From positions 1 through 64,000 of the forward strand of contig JAUIBW010000016.1 in NCBI GenBank assembly GCA_030427585.1: DNA of 64,000 nt, in the 5' to 3' direction. A model generated the notes under the pieces. It did no database searches. It was given only the letters and a program-made list of their open reading frames with translations, and was not told the DNA's origin. Both the position numbers and the translations under genes were made by a program. Origin of the DNA: Bacteroidia bacterium (lineage in GTDB: Bacteria; Bacteroidota; Bacteroidia; Flavobacteriales; Flavobacteriaceae). This document shows, one piece after another, positions 44,144 through 53,979 of this stretch (positions are counted from its first letter, which is position 1; each line of letters begins with the position of its first letter).

Positions 44144-44902
44144 TCACCTTGGATTAAAAGCAATAAAATATTTGATTACCTCAGAGAACGATTTAATCTC
44201 TAATTTACGTTTGACGTTCTTCCAATGAGTTCTTACTGTAAATAATGAGATATAAAGTGAATTTGCTATTTCTTGATGCTTTTGCCCTTTAGCATAAAGT
44301 GTCAAAATTTGTTTTTCTCTTTTGGTAAGTAATGAGTATTTTTCCATATTGGATCGAATGAATTCATTTTCTTCAAACAATGTTTTAAAAGATTTGATGA
44401 CATCTGTAATATTTTTAGAAGGGCATTCTACTTTAAATATAGAACTACCTTTGTTATCAACTCCTTTAAAAGAGATTTTGATTTTGGAATCATTGTAAAC
44501 TGTTGGTGATAATTCGTCTAGCCAAAATCTTGCTTCTTCTTCAGTTGCAAAATGTCTAGGTGAAAGACATGATTGTGTTTCCTCAAAAGTTCCAATTACA
44601 GTTGAATAGGACAATACATCTTCACCAGCTACAATAGCAATTTTTTTATTACCATATCTTTTACCTGGTTTATTGATATGCCTTTCTATCCATAATTGAG
44701 TATCATAATCTAAATCAAGAGAAAATGATTGTTGAAGCCATAATGTCTGCGAAGGACGGAATTTTTCATAAAACGAAATATAAGCAAGCATTTCCTTTTT
44801 AAAGATCTCTATTGAATTTGGAGAATTATACCAAGTTTGGACAAATCTGTTATTCTCTTCTTCAAATTTTATAGTTAAATGAGTTCCTTTATATAGTCCC
44901 AT
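44144..44902 (-). CDS. Regulator with C-terminal LuxR-type HTH
   Basis: The last 65 residues are a LuxR/GerE helix-turn-helix: LLTKREKQILTLYAKGQKHQ, EIANSLYISLFTVRTHWKNV and KRKLEIKSFSEVIKYF. The first 170 residues have no receiver domain; stretches such as HLTIKFEEENNRFVQTWYNS and HFATEEEARFWLDE suggest a SpoIIAA/STAS-like fold, but this is a guess. It is the only probable regulator in the array. The start codon overlaps boundary motif copy 6. Confidence 0.75.
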   Translation of the reverse strand: MGLYKGTHLTIKFEEENNRFVQTWYNSPNSIEIFKKEMLAYISFYEKFRPSQTLWLQQSFSLDLDYDTQLWIERHINKPGKRYGNKKIAIVAGEDVLSYSTVIGTFEETQSCLSPRHFATEEEARFWLDELSPTVYNDSKIKISFKGVDNKGSSIFKVECPSKNITDVIKSFKTLFEENEFIRSNMEKYSLLTKREKQILTLYAKGQKHQEIANSLYISLFTVRTHWKNVKRKLEIKSFSEVIKYFIAFNPR

Positions 44903-44919
44903 CGTTTTATTGAACTTTT
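44901..44919 (-). repeat. Array boundary motif, copy 6
   Basis: The plus strand reads ATCGTTTTATTGAACTTTT, identical to copy 1 in 18 of 19 bases. On the minus strand it runs directly into the start codon of the LuxR-type gene. Confidence 0.75.
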
Positions 44920-45005
44920 AATTAACTGAAAATTTATCTGATAATATATAGTTTGAGTAGTTTTCATAGATATGCTATACTACTATGGCATTGGTAGTTG
45001 TATAT

Positions 45006-45680
45006 TTAATCAAAAGTACTAAAGTTATATTCAATAAATTTGTAACGAATAAGTTTTGCTTGAACTGGGTTTTCCCAATAATCAATAATATACTTTCCAT
45101 TCTCTTTCTCAACAACTTCAAAAATGAATTTTTTAAAAGGTTTTGATCCCCCCTCCAAGTATTCTCTATTCCAAACAAAAATATACAGTCTGTTTCCAGC
45201 AGGTATTGCCGATTTTGGGTATTCATTTAAAAGTTTATTAAGTTGAAGCCTTGCCTCTGATTCTCCATAAAAGAAATGTTGCTTTCTAATTTTTCTTAGA
45301 ATTGGGTGACCCCAATTAGGGTGTAAATTGTTCTTTCTTTTCTTTTGAGGATGATTCGAAAGAGGCTTTTTAATTTTTTCTGCTTTAAATGAAAAACCTT
45401 CTTTAGATTCTACCAAAGAAACAATACAGAAATTTCCTAAATACCCTTCTAGCTCTTCTTTCTCAGTTATTTCATATCCCTTAATCCATAATAAAAGATT
45501 ATCTTCTTCTAGTTCTTCGTTTTCCTTTGAAATAATATATTTTCTTCTAATGTCCTGTAACCTTTGAATTGCAAAACTCTTTTTGTCATATTGATAAACA
45601 AAATTAGATTCCGAATTTAATATAGGAACTAATTCAAAACTACGAATAGTAGCAGTTCGTTTTTCTAGTATTTTTTTCAT
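45006..45680 (-). CDS. Soluble protein of unknown function, 224 aa
   Basis: The protein begins MKKILEKRTATIRSFELVPI and is rich in Lys, Glu and aromatic residues, without signal peptide or membrane helix. A C-terminal beta-rich part (KPFKKFIFEVVEKENGKYII) is visible. I recognise no family. It lies 11 bases downstream of a gene fragment and belongs to the last unit of the array. Confidence 0.55.
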   Translation of the reverse strand: MKKILEKRTATIRSFELVPILNSESNFVYQYDKKSFAIQRLQDIRRKYIISKENEELEEDNLLLWIKGYEITEKEELEGYLGNFCIVSLVESKEGFSFKAEKIKKPLSNHPQKKRKNNLHPNWGHPILRKIRKQHFFYGESEARLQLNKLLNEYPKSAIPAGNRLYIFVWNREYLEGGSKPFKKFIFEVVEKENGKYIIDYWENPVQAKLIRYKFIEYNFSTFD

Positions 45681-45691
45681 TTAAAATTATT

Positions 45692-45931
45692 TTACTTATT
45701 CAAATTTTCTTCATCCAGTTCATTTTCTACTTCACAATTATTATGATTCTTTTCAATTTCCTTTAATACAGAATTCATATAAGGGTTGTTATTTTTTTCG
45801 CTATAAAAATTTATCTCCTCTTTTATGTCTGTTAACTTTTCAAAAGATTTGACATCACTATAACAATTATAAAGATCTACTAGACAATTTGTATAACCGT
45901 GCTGTCTTCCCTCGCTCCCGCTAGCGTCTCG
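45692..45931 (-). pseudogene. 5'-truncated gene fragment, unknown
   Basis: An open frame of 79 codons ends at TAA (45692-45694) but has no start; it opens after a TAG at 45932-45934. The protein-like part reads HGYTNCLVDLYNCYSDVKSF, then EKLTDIKEEINFYSEKNNNP and ends in acidic residues. The first dozen codons fall in a GC-rich repeat, which appears to have replaced the front of the gene. It is probably a dead remnant. Confidence 0.55.
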
Positions 45932-45957
45932 CTAGTGGCATCAATGTTGTCTCGTCC
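45899..45957. repeat. GC-rich inverted repeat at the right end of the array
   Basis: CCGCTAGCG (45918-45926) and CGCTAGTGG (45930-45938) pair with one mismatch around TCT, in a GC-rich stretch unlike its surroundings. It looks like a piece of a dispersed repeat and coincides with the broken end of the gene fragment. Confidence 0.6.
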
Positions 45958-46078
45958 TAAAAAAAGTTTACATATTTCGTAACTATCCTGTGAAAGATTG
46001 TAACTTTTTAAAAAGGGTTATAGATAATGAAACCTTTGCAAACCTTATAATACCAATCTAATATGATGTAGTATACCT

Positions 46079-47386
46079 CTACTTTTTCCTTAAATATACC
46101 GAAACTGGCACACCATGAAAATCAAACTCTTTACGAAGCTGGTTTTCGAGAAATCGTTTGTATGGATCTCTGATATATTGTGGTAAATTACAGAAAAACG
46201 CAAATTGCGGTTGCGGTGTTGGCAACTGTGTGATGTATTTTATCTTCACATACTTACCTTTATAGGCAGGTGGCGGGTTATGCTCAATTATTGGTAGTAA
46301 AACATCATTAAGCTCGCTGGTTTTAATTTTTTTAGATCTGTTTTTATATACTTCTACTGCGGTTTCGATAGCTTTAAATATACGTTGCTTTGTTAAAGCC
46401 GAAATAAATACAATAGGAACATCTGTAAACGGTTCTATTTCTCTACGTATATATTTCTCAAAATCTTTTAAGGTATTACTTTCTTTATTTTCTACAAGAT
46501 CCCATTTATTAACCAGGATTACAATCCCTTTACGATTACGCTCGGCTAACCAAAAAATATTTTGCACTTGTCCGTCAAAACCTCTGGTTGCATCCAAAAC
46601 TATTAAACAAACATCACTATGTTCTATTGCCCGAACAGATCGCATAACAGAGTAAAACTCAAGATCTTCTTTTACTTTAGATTTACGTCGTATTCCTGCA
46701 GTATCTACCAGGTTAAACTCGAATCCAAAACGATTGTACTTGGTATCGATTGCATCTCGTGTGGTCCCTGCAATATCTGTTACAATATACCGGTCTTCTC
46801 CTATTAACGCATTAATAAAAGAGGACTTACCAGCATTAGGTCTTCCTACAACTGCAAATCGAGGTAACTCACTAGGTTCATCTTCATCTTTTTCGGGCAG
46901 TACTTTTACCAATTCGTCTAGAAGTTCTCCTGTACCACTTCCGTTAATACTGGCAATAGTATAATACTCGCCAAGACCTAAATTATAAAATTCTACTGCA
47001 TTTGTAGCTCTCTGTCCATTATCCACCTTATTTACGACCAAAAAAACAGGCTTATCTACCCTACGAAGTAGATTGGCGACATCCTGATCCATCCCAGTTA
47101 TCCCTGATTCTACATCAACCATAAAAATAATAGCATCGGCTTCATCGATAGCCAATTCTACCTGCTTATCGATTTCGGTTTCAAAAACATCATCACTCCC
47201 TACAACATAACCACCAGTATCAATCAATGAGAACTCTACTCCATTCCAATCACTCTTTCCATAATGTCTATCACGGGTTACCCCGCTAACAGCATCTACA
47301 ATAGCCTCTCTTCTTTGAATTAACCGATTAAAGAATGTTGATTTTCCAACATTAGGTCTTCCTACAATTGCCACTATACCACTCAT
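46079..47386 (-). CDS. der: GTPase Der (EngA), ribosome assembly factor
   Basis: Der has two GTPase domains in tandem and acts in 50S subunit maturation. The P-loops are [12 protein letters not shown] (about 8-19) and [14 protein letters not shown] (about 181-194). The switch DTGG and DTAG motifs and NKVD/NKWD specificity motifs are present in both, and a KH-like domain ends the protein. The length of 435 residues is normal. A -7 box lies at 47410-47417. Confidence 0.97.
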   Translation of the reverse strand: MSGIVAIVGRPNVGKSTFFNRLIQRREAIVDAVSGVTRDRHYGKSDWNGVEFSLIDTGGYVVGSDDVFETEIDKQVELAIDEADAIIFMVDVESGITGMDQDVANLLRRVDKPVFLVVNKVDNGQRATNAVEFYNLGLGEYYTIASINGSGTGELLDELVKVLPEKDEDEPSELPRFAVVGRPNAGKSSFINALIGEDRYIVTDIAGTTRDAIDTKYNRFGFEFNLVDTAGIRRKSKVKEDLEFYSVMRSVRAIEHSDVCLIVLDATRGFDGQVQNIFWLAERNRKGIVILVNKWDLVENKESNTLKDFEKYIRREIEPFTDVPIVFISALTKQRIFKAIETAVEVYKNRSKKIKTSELNDVLLPIIEHNPPPAYKGKYVKIKYITQLPTPQPQFAFFCNLPQYIRDPYKRFLENQLRKEFDFHGVPVSVYLRKK

Positions 47387-47691
47387 TGCTATCTTTTCTA
47401 AATTTTGTGCAAAATTAGACTTTTTATTTTAGCAATACTATAAATGTTTTGATTAGATTAACAACACAAAAGAAAGTAAAAATAAAAAGCCCAAAGGCCA
47501 ATGTTTCAGGCCGATGGAACTTTTCATAATTGATAGTCAGTCAGTGAAATAATTACTTAGTCAAATATACCACGTATTGTGGTCAAGTTGGTTACTGTAA
47601 AACAACAAAGTTTTTATTGTTATTAGTGAAAAAAACAACGTTATTTAGCTACCACCAACAATATGACAAGAATTCTTCTTTCTGTATCAAT
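47387..47691. other. Intergenic region, no gene seen
   Basis: It contains the der promoter box and a short GGCC-N9-GGCC repeat near 47493; nothing else is recognisable. Confidence 0.4.
47410..47417 (-). promoter_or_regulatory. -7 box upstream of der
   Basis: On the minus strand TAATTTTG fits TAnnTTTG, about 25 bases before the der start; the nearest TTG upstream is only 15 bases away, a little short. Confidence 0.4.
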
Positions 47692-49224
47692 TTAATTCTT
47701 TTTATGTATTTCATAAATAGCAACTGTATTAGACACTTCATTAGTTACTATAATCAGGTCGTTTCCTGTTGGGCTATCTTTTGCTTCGACTACAATCAAT
47801 CCTTCCGGAGAAATATCTGTCTCATCTCTCAACCATTCTAAAAACTTTGGGCTAGACGGATTAGATATATCATACACCAAAACGCCTCCTGTTCTCTCTA
47901 ATCCTACAAAAAGTAGTGTCTTGTTACCCACCTTAAGCGTTTCTACTGCTTCTGGTTCTGCTCCTTTATCATCAGACCTTTTATCAGCTGCACTTCCTTC
48001 GTTACTATTAAAAGCACTTGGATCTAAATCAAAAATTGTTTTTCCTATTTGATCTCCACTGTCATAAATAACTGCTCCAGATGTAGACCATATGGTAAAT
48101 GACCTTGCGCCATAAGCATAAATCCTATCATAATCTCCATCACCATCAATATCTCCATTTGCAGTAGTAATTTTAAGCCTTCCCAAATTCTCGTCTAATT
48201 GTAAAGTAGCTGCATCGGGAAAAGTATCAGGGTCCAGGGTAAGGTTTTTTACTCTATCTTCTTCAGAAAAGCCATCATAATCTCTGGCATCTCCTTCGTT
48301 TGCCGTTATTAAATATTGCCCTCCTCTAATCTTAGTGTATGTAATAGCATCTGGGTGATAAAACCCTAAGACTGGCCAATTTTGAAAATTCCCTACAATA
48401 TCATCTTTATCGCTAGCATCTATTTGATTATTGGTTAACCTATAATTTTTTACTCCCAGTCCGATGATATCAGTAATTGTCTTAGTCTCTAGATTAACAA
48501 TTGCCAATCCATTATTTTCTTGTAGTGTAACATAAGCTGTCTTTGAGTCATGCGAAATGGCAACATACTCTGGTTCTACATCTTGTGCCAGAGATGCTCC
48601 TGGTCCAAAAACCCGAAAGTCATTACCAATAGCCTGGCTATTAAAAGCTGTAAAACGTACATCCGAGACCTGCCCGGTAGCTACCTCTATAATCGTTATT
48701 GATCCTTCTGGGTCATCGGTATATAAATCATTAGGTTCACCTTCATTTGCTGCTACAATATATTTTCCATTAGGACTAAAAGTTACCATATCTGGTAATG
48801 CACCTGCCGGATAAGTATATAGCAGTTCCTGCGAATCTGAGTTATAAATCGCAATAGTTCCATTAGCTTGTTTATTTGCTGCATTTTCTAAAGCCACAGC
48901 TACCATCCCGTTGTTTACGGCTACACTGTTTGGGGTACCGATCAAAGATATATCTACCCCCTGTACGGGTACACCTGGATCTGATATATCCCAAACCGAA
49001 AGTTCTGATTCTTTTGGGTTTACTACAAAAAGCTTACCCGTTTGTGGATCAAAAGCAGAAATCTCTGCAAATCCTTCATCTCCAGTCCCATTGACAAAGC
49101 CACCAATTTTTTTGAATGCTAATGTACCTGTGTTTCCGCCTCCGTGGTAATCATCAGGGTCACATGCGCTAAAAAGGCCTAATACAACTGCGGAAATCAG
49201 GATAGTTTTGTTAAAAATTTTCAT
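47692..49224 (-). CDS. Choice-of-anchor I family lipoprotein (beta-propeller)
   Basis: The lipoprotein signal ends LGLFSACDPD. The protein then follows the choice-of-anchor I pattern, a seven-bladed propeller-like domain seen in secreted proteins with PhoX/alkaline-phosphatase-like relatives: FAEISAFDPQTGKLFVVNPK, MVTFSPNGKYIVAANEGEPN, PEYVAISHDSKTAYVTLQEN and YLITANEGDARDYDGF. At 510 residues it is normal for the family. Its substrate is unknown; calcium binding in the DGDGDYDR loop is likely. Confidence 0.88.
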   Translation of the reverse strand: MKIFNKTILISAVVLGLFSACDPDDYHGGGNTGTLAFKKIGGFVNGTGDEGFAEISAFDPQTGKLFVVNPKESELSVWDISDPGVPVQGVDISLIGTPNSVAVNNGMVAVALENAANKQANGTIAIYNSDSQELLYTYPAGALPDMVTFSPNGKYIVAANEGEPNDLYTDDPEGSITIIEVATGQVSDVRFTAFNSQAIGNDFRVFGPGASLAQDVEPEYVAISHDSKTAYVTLQENNGLAIVNLETKTITDIIGLGVKNYRLTNNQIDASDKDDIVGNFQNWPVLGFYHPDAITYTKIRGGQYLITANEGDARDYDGFSEEDRVKNLTLDPDTFPDAATLQLDENLGRLKITTANGDIDGDGDYDRIYAYGARSFTIWSTSGAVIYDSGDQIGKTIFDLDPSAFNSNEGSAADKRSDDKGAEPEAVETLKVGNKTLLFVGLERTGGVLVYDISNPSSPKFLEWLRDETDISPEGLIVVEAKDSPTGNDLIIVTNEVSNTVAIYEIHKKN

Positions 49225-49402
49225 TATTGATCTTGTTTTGTGTGATTAAAACCTCAAATGTTAACAACACATATATCCTTAGTGTTATGTTAAGGATAAA
49301 TTATAAACATTAATCAATACATAGTTTTAACAAAAACCTTCTCGCAAATGACAAAGAAGTCTTAAAAAGCAATACATAAAGTGATATTGCAAGGATTACG
49401 AA

Positions 49403-50284
49403 TCAGTTGTTATATCCAAATCGTTTTAATTGACGTTCATTACTACGCCAATTTTTATTAATTTTTACATACAGTTCTATATGTATCTTTTTTCCGAAAA
49501 ACTTTTCCAGTTCTTTACGTGCTTCGGTACCTACCCTTTTTAAAGCAGATCCTTTATGACCTATAATGATTCCTTTTTGAGAATCGCGTTCTACCATAAT
49601 CACCGAACGAATTCTAATAATAGTATCATCCTCTACAAATTCTTCTGTCTCTACTTCTACAGAATAAGGAATTTCTTTTTTATAATGTACTAATATTTTT
49701 TCGCGAATGGCTTCATTTACAAAAAAGCGTTCTGGTTTATCTGTTAACTGATCTTTTGGATAAAAAGGTGGCGAATCTGGTAATAATTCAACTATCCTAC
49801 CAAAAACTTCTTGTATATTAAAATTCTCTAAAGCAGATACCGGATATATTTCTGCATTGGGTACTTTTTGACTCCAAAACTGAACCTGTTCTTCTAATTT
49901 TTCCTGATTAGACTGGTCTATTTTATTGATGAGTAGAAGTACAGGAATAGTAGCATTTGTTATTTTATCAAAAAAAGCTTCATCCTTCAAATCTTTTTCA
50001 CCAATCTCTATCATATATATCAACACATCTGCATCTTCAAAAGCAGATTTAACAAAATCCATCATGGATTCCTGAAGTTCATATGCGGGTTTTATAATCC
50101 CGGGAGTGTCTGACAGAATCACCTGAAAATCATCACCATTTACAATTCCCAAAATACGATGTCTTGTGGTTTGTGCTTTAGAAGTAATAATAGATAACTT
50201 CTCTCCAATAAAGGCATTCATCAATGTAGATTTGCCTACATTGGGGTTACCTATAATATTTACAAAGCCAGCTTTATGAGCCAT
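49403..50284 (-). CDS. era: GTPase Era, 16S rRNA maturation factor
   Basis: Era binds the 3' end of 16S rRNA and helps to assemble the 30S subunit. The N-terminal GTPase has GNPNVGKSTLMNAFIG, DTPGI and NKID; the C-terminal KH domain has GIIIGHKGSALKRVGTEAR. I set the start at 50284 (MAHKAGFVNIIG), giving 293 residues; the longer frame from 50332 would begin upstream of the promoter seen at 50301-50332. Confidence 0.96.
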   Translation of the reverse strand: MAHKAGFVNIIGNPNVGKSTLMNAFIGEKLSIITSKAQTTRHRILGIVNGDDFQVILSDTPGIIKPAYELQESMMDFVKSAFEDADVLIYMIEIGEKDLKDEAFFDKITNATIPVLLLINKIDQSNQEKLEEQVQFWSQKVPNAEIYPVSALENFNIQEVFGRIVELLPDSPPFYPKDQLTDKPERFFVNEAIREKILVHYKKEIPYSVEVETEEFVEDDTIIRIRSVIMVERDSQKGIIIGHKGSALKRVGTEARKELEKFFGKKIHIELYVKINKNWRSNERQLKRFGYNN

Positions 50285-50300
50285 ATGATCGATTTTAATG

Positions 50301-50332
50301 CAAAGGTAGATGAATATTAAACAAGAAAACAA
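50301..50332 (-). promoter_or_regulatory. Promoter of era
   Basis: On the minus strand TTG (50330-50332) and TACCTTTG (50301-50308) are 21 bases apart. Transcription would begin about 10 bases before the ATG at 50284. Confidence 0.6.
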
Positions 50333-50508
50333 CAGATCATAGAATTATTACATACATCCCTGTTTTATTAACACTTTCCTACAAAAAGTAGTTATTAAAA
50401 TAAAGAAGTTGAATTGAATTTTTAATTAAATTTTTCTTAAATTTAGTTCCAGTATGTTTTCAAAATACCCCGTGAAAACAAGTTTTTAATATTAAATTCT
50501 GGGATCGT

Positions 50509-52533
50509 TTGAAAAATCACGCATTATTTTTTGATTTAATTTTTATAAAAAGAAGTTTCATTTCTTTCTGGATATTTATTCTCTTATTATCGTCGCAACT
50601 TTTTTCTCAAGATCAGGATAAGCGTATAACTAAAGCGGATCAAAGTTTTACGGCATTTGCTTATATAGATGCCAGAGCAATCTATCTGGATGTAGCACAG
50701 CAAGGATATTCTTCCCAAAATCTATATGCCAAACTAGCCGATTCATTTTATTTCACAGGAGATCTTGAAGACTCTGTAGAGTGGTATGAAAAACTAATAC
50801 AAACCTATTCTCAGGATTTAGATCCAGAATATTTATTTAGATATGCGCAAAGCTTAAAAAGCGTAGAGCGTTATAAGGAAGCTGATGATATTATGGATCA
50901 ATTCTATACTATCACAGGAAATGATAAACGTGCTAAATCTTTTATAGAAAAAAGAAACTACTTGGATTTCATAGAAATGCAATCGGGTAAATTCGATGTA
51001 TTCACACTTACCATTAATTCAAAAAACTCTGAGTACGCACCAAGTTTCAATAATAAAAATCAAATCGTTTTTGCTTCTTCACGAGGTAAAAGCACTAAAG
51101 ACTCTAAACTTCATAAATGGAATAAAATGCCTTTCTTAGATATCTATTCATCAAATATCAAAGAAGATCAAATTACCCTGGAAGAACCTGTTAAGTTAAA
51201 AGGTAAAATCAACACCAAATTTCATGAATCGTCAACCAGTTTTAGTAAAGACGGAAAAACTGTATATTTTTCGCGAAACAATTATACCAACAACAAATTA
51301 GGTGCCAATAAAAGAGGTATTGTACTATTAAAGCTATATAAAGCAACCCTTAAAAACGGAATATGGACCGATATCGTAGAGCTGCCTTTTTCTAGTGATG
51401 ATTATTCTGTGTCTCACCCTTCGCTAAGTGCAGATGGCACCAAGCTTTATTTCGCCAGTGATATGCCAGGTACTTTGGGACAATCTGATTTGTTTGTGGT
51501 AGATGTATTTGGAGACGGAACATATGGCGAGCCCAAAAATTTAGGAAATCATATTAATACAGAAGGCAGAGAAACTTTTCCTTATATAAGTGATAGTGGT
51601 AGGTTATATTTTTCTAGTGATGGGCATGTAGGTTTGGGTGGGCTTGATATTTTTGTTGCTGTACCCAACGAATCCGGTTTCTCAAATGCTTTTAATGTAG
51701 GTAAGCCTGTAAACAGTTCTAAAGATGACTTTACCTTTGTACTTAATGAAGATACCAAAATAGGGTATTTTGCCAGTAACAGAAAAGGAGGAAAAGGTAA
51801 TGATGACATCTACAGTTTTAAGCAAGTCGAAGAATTGATCACTTCTTGTATGCAATATATAGAAGGTACAATCACAGATAGTGCAACTGGCGAACCGCTT
51901 ATAAGAACAGATATTATAGTATTGGATAATAGTGGTAACATATTACATCAAGCAGTTTCTGATGTAAAAGGAAAATACAAAATCAAAGTTCCTTGTGATG
52001 CATCATATGTGATACGAGCAGAACTTGAAAATTTTATCCCTAAAGAAGTTACATTAGAAACTACAGACGTTTTTGAATTTATTCATAATTTACCAATTTC
52101 ATTAACAAATATAAATTCAGAAAAAATATTATCTAGTACGTTTAAAATTAATGTTGGTGATGATTTATCAAAAGTTTTACAACTAGACCCTATCTATTTT
52201 GACCTTGATGATGCTAAGATTAACCCACAGGCTGAAGTCGAACTTCAGAAAATAATTTCGGCGATGAACAAGTATCCTAAATTAAAAATTGAAGTTCGCT
52301 CACATACCGATAGTAGATCCAGTTATTGGTACAACAAAAAGTTAAGTGTAAAAAGGATGAGAGCTACTGTTCAATACATTATAGAAAAAGGAGGAATCAA
52401 CTGGAGACGTATAAGAGGTAGAGCCTATGGAGAAAGAAGATTAATTAATAATTGTACTGACGATGTTCCTTGTACCGAAGAACAACATCAGGAAAACAGG
52501 AGAAGTGAATTTATTGTAAGAAAAATAAATTAA
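50509..52533 (+). CDS. OmpA family protein with TPR-like, PD40 and CarboxypepD_reg domains
   Basis: This envelope protein follows the architecture known from Bacteroidota PorE and related proteins. A signal segment (FISFWIFILLLSSQLFSQ) is followed by TPR-like helices (about 40-140), a PD40/WD40-like propeller with SxDGTKLYFASDMPG-type repeats (about 165-440), a carboxypeptidase-regulatory-like beta domain (about 450-540) and an OmpA C-terminal domain (KIEVRSHTDSRSSYWYNKKL). The OmpA domain binds peptidoglycan. The start codon is TTG at 50509. No PorP/SprF-type gene is next to it, so a link with T9SS is only possible. Confidence 0.88.
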   Translation: MKNHALFFDLIFIKRSFISFWIFILLLSSQLFSQDQDKRITKADQSFTAFAYIDARAIYLDVAQQGYSSQNLYAKLADSFYFTGDLEDSVEWYEKLIQTYSQDLDPEYLFRYAQSLKSVERYKEADDIMDQFYTITGNDKRAKSFIEKRNYLDFIEMQSGKFDVFTLTINSKNSEYAPSFNNKNQIVFASSRGKSTKDSKLHKWNKMPFLDIYSSNIKEDQITLEEPVKLKGKINTKFHESSTSFSKDGKTVYFSRNNYTNNKLGANKRGIVLLKLYKATLKNGIWTDIVELPFSSDDYSVSHPSLSADGTKLYFASDMPGTLGQSDLFVVDVFGDGTYGEPKNLGNHINTEGRETFPYISDSGRLYFSSDGHVGLGGLDIFVAVPNESGFSNAFNVGKPVNSSKDDFTFVLNEDTKIGYFASNRKGGKGNDDIYSFKQVEELITSCMQYIEGTITDSATGEPLIRTDIIVLDNSGNILHQAVSDVKGKYKIKVPCDASYVIRAELENFIPKEVTLETTDVFEFIHNLPISLTNINSEKILSSTFKINVGDDLSKVLQLDPIYFDLDDAKINPQAEVELQKIISAMNKYPKLKIEVRSHTDSRSSYWYNKKLSVKRMRATVQYIIEKGGINWRRIRGRAYGERRLINNCTDDVPCTEEQHQENRRSEFIVRKIN

Positions 52534-52562
52534 ATCTTGTTTTACCTATCTGCCCGGTACAG

Positions 52563-53903
52563 CTATCCTTTTATTTTTTTAAAGTATTTTTTTGCTTTGG
52601 CATTTACTCTTGGAGCCAATAATAATCCAGAAATTACTGTAGGAATTGCCATTATAGCAAAAGCACTGTCAATAAGATTAATTGCAAATTCTATTTTTAT
52701 CACTGCAGCAATTATAATCGATACAATATACAAGTAGTTATAATATTTACCATATTTTGGCTTGGTTAAAAATCCTAAACATGTAGTACCATAATACGAA
52801 TATGAAAACAGTGTCGAAAACCCAAACACCAAAACCATAACAACCACTACAATATCCCCTAATGCATATGGCAAAACAGAATTAAAGGCTTCTAAAGTAA
52901 GAGATATGCCATTATCATTAGAGCTTTGCCATACACCTGTAGAAAGTATTGTCAAAGCAGTTAGTGTACATACCAGCAATGTATCTATTGCCGGACCAAT
53001 CATTGCCACTAATCCCTCTCTAATTGGCTCATTAGTTTTTGCCATACCATGCATCATAGGAGCAGTTCCTATACCTGCCTCGTTAGAAAACGCAGCTCTT
53101 TTCACTCCTGTTTTAATCAAATATCCTAATGCTCCTCCTGCAGCCGCTTTTCCAGAAAATGCATCCGAAAAAATTAGCACAAACATATCTGGTATTTTTT
53201 CTATTTGTAATACCAAAATAGTAATCACAGTAATAAAATATAGCACCACCATAAAAGGGACCAATCGGCTAGCCACAATCCCAATTCTTTTTATTCCTCC
53301 TATAATGACCAGTGAAGCAAAACCTGCCAAAAAAATCCCGATATACCATTTATAATCATCATCCCAACCTAAAACATCTACTAATGTTTGAGTTAGCTGG
53401 TTTGCAGTAAATGCAGGTAGCGTACCAACCAATCCTGCCAAGGCGAAAAGTATAGCCAAGGGTTTCCACTGGGCTCCCAAGCCGTTAGTGATTACATACA
53501 TAGGACCACTAAGTAAAGCCCCTTTATCATCTTCTGATCGATACATTACCGCTAATGAACAGGTATAAAATTTGGTTGCCATACCGATTAAGGCACTGAT
53601 CCACATCCAGAACACAGCTCCAGGACCGCCTGCAACAATTGCTACTGCAACCCCACTTATATTGCCCATACCTACTGTTGCAGCAATTGCAGAAGATAAA
53701 GCCTGAAAATGGCTAAGCTGGCCAGGCGTATGTTGGGTATCATATTTACCTCGCAACACATCAATCGCATGTTTAAAGTATAAAAAAGGTGTAAATTTGG
53801 AGTAGATTAAAAAGGATAAACCACCTCCAACTAGTATTACTAATAAAGGCCATTCTGTCCAGGAATTAAAATCAGCAATAAAATCTTCTACTATTGTAAT
53901 CAT
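52563..53903 (-). CDS. Alanine/glycine:cation symporter (AGCS family)
   Basis: This inner-membrane transporter imports alanine or glycine with sodium or protons. About ten hydrophobic segments are present, and the family signature is clear: SAIAATVGMGNISGVAVAIV, GGPGAVFWMWISALIGMATK and FSNEAGIGTAPMMHG. The length of 446 residues is normal. It stands alone and converges with the OmpA gene. Confidence 0.93.
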   Translation of the reverse strand: MITIVEDFIADFNSWTEWPLLVILVGGGLSFLIYSKFTPFLYFKHAIDVLRGKYDTQHTPGQLSHFQALSSAIAATVGMGNISGVAVAIVAGGPGAVFWMWISALIGMATKFYTCSLAVMYRSEDDKGALLSGPMYVITNGLGAQWKPLAILFALAGLVGTLPAFTANQLTQTLVDVLGWDDDYKWYIGIFLAGFASLVIIGGIKRIGIVASRLVPFMVVLYFITVITILVLQIEKIPDMFVLIFSDAFSGKAAAGGALGYLIKTGVKRAAFSNEAGIGTAPMMHGMAKTNEPIREGLVAMIGPAIDTLLVCTLTALTILSTGVWQSSNDNGISLTLEAFNSVLPYALGDIVVVVMVLVFGFSTLFSYSYYGTTCLGFLTKPKYGKYYNYLYIVSIIIAAVIKIEFAINLIDSAFAIMAIPTVISGLLLAPRVNAKAKKYFKKIKG

Positions 53904-53979
53904 AAATAATTAAGGATAGCGGTTATACATCTAGTGACAAAAATTAGATATGATGTTTTCAATGTAAAAATTACAGCAC

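Noticed and set aside
40446-44919. Classical integron attC sites
   Set aside because: Only copy 2 fully fits the RYYYAAC box; I found no partner box, no attC-like fold and no integrase. I keep it as a hypothesis, not an annotation.
50285-50332. Longer N-terminus for Era
   Set aside because: The additional codons overlap a well-formed promoter and encode a hydrophobic string not expected in Era.
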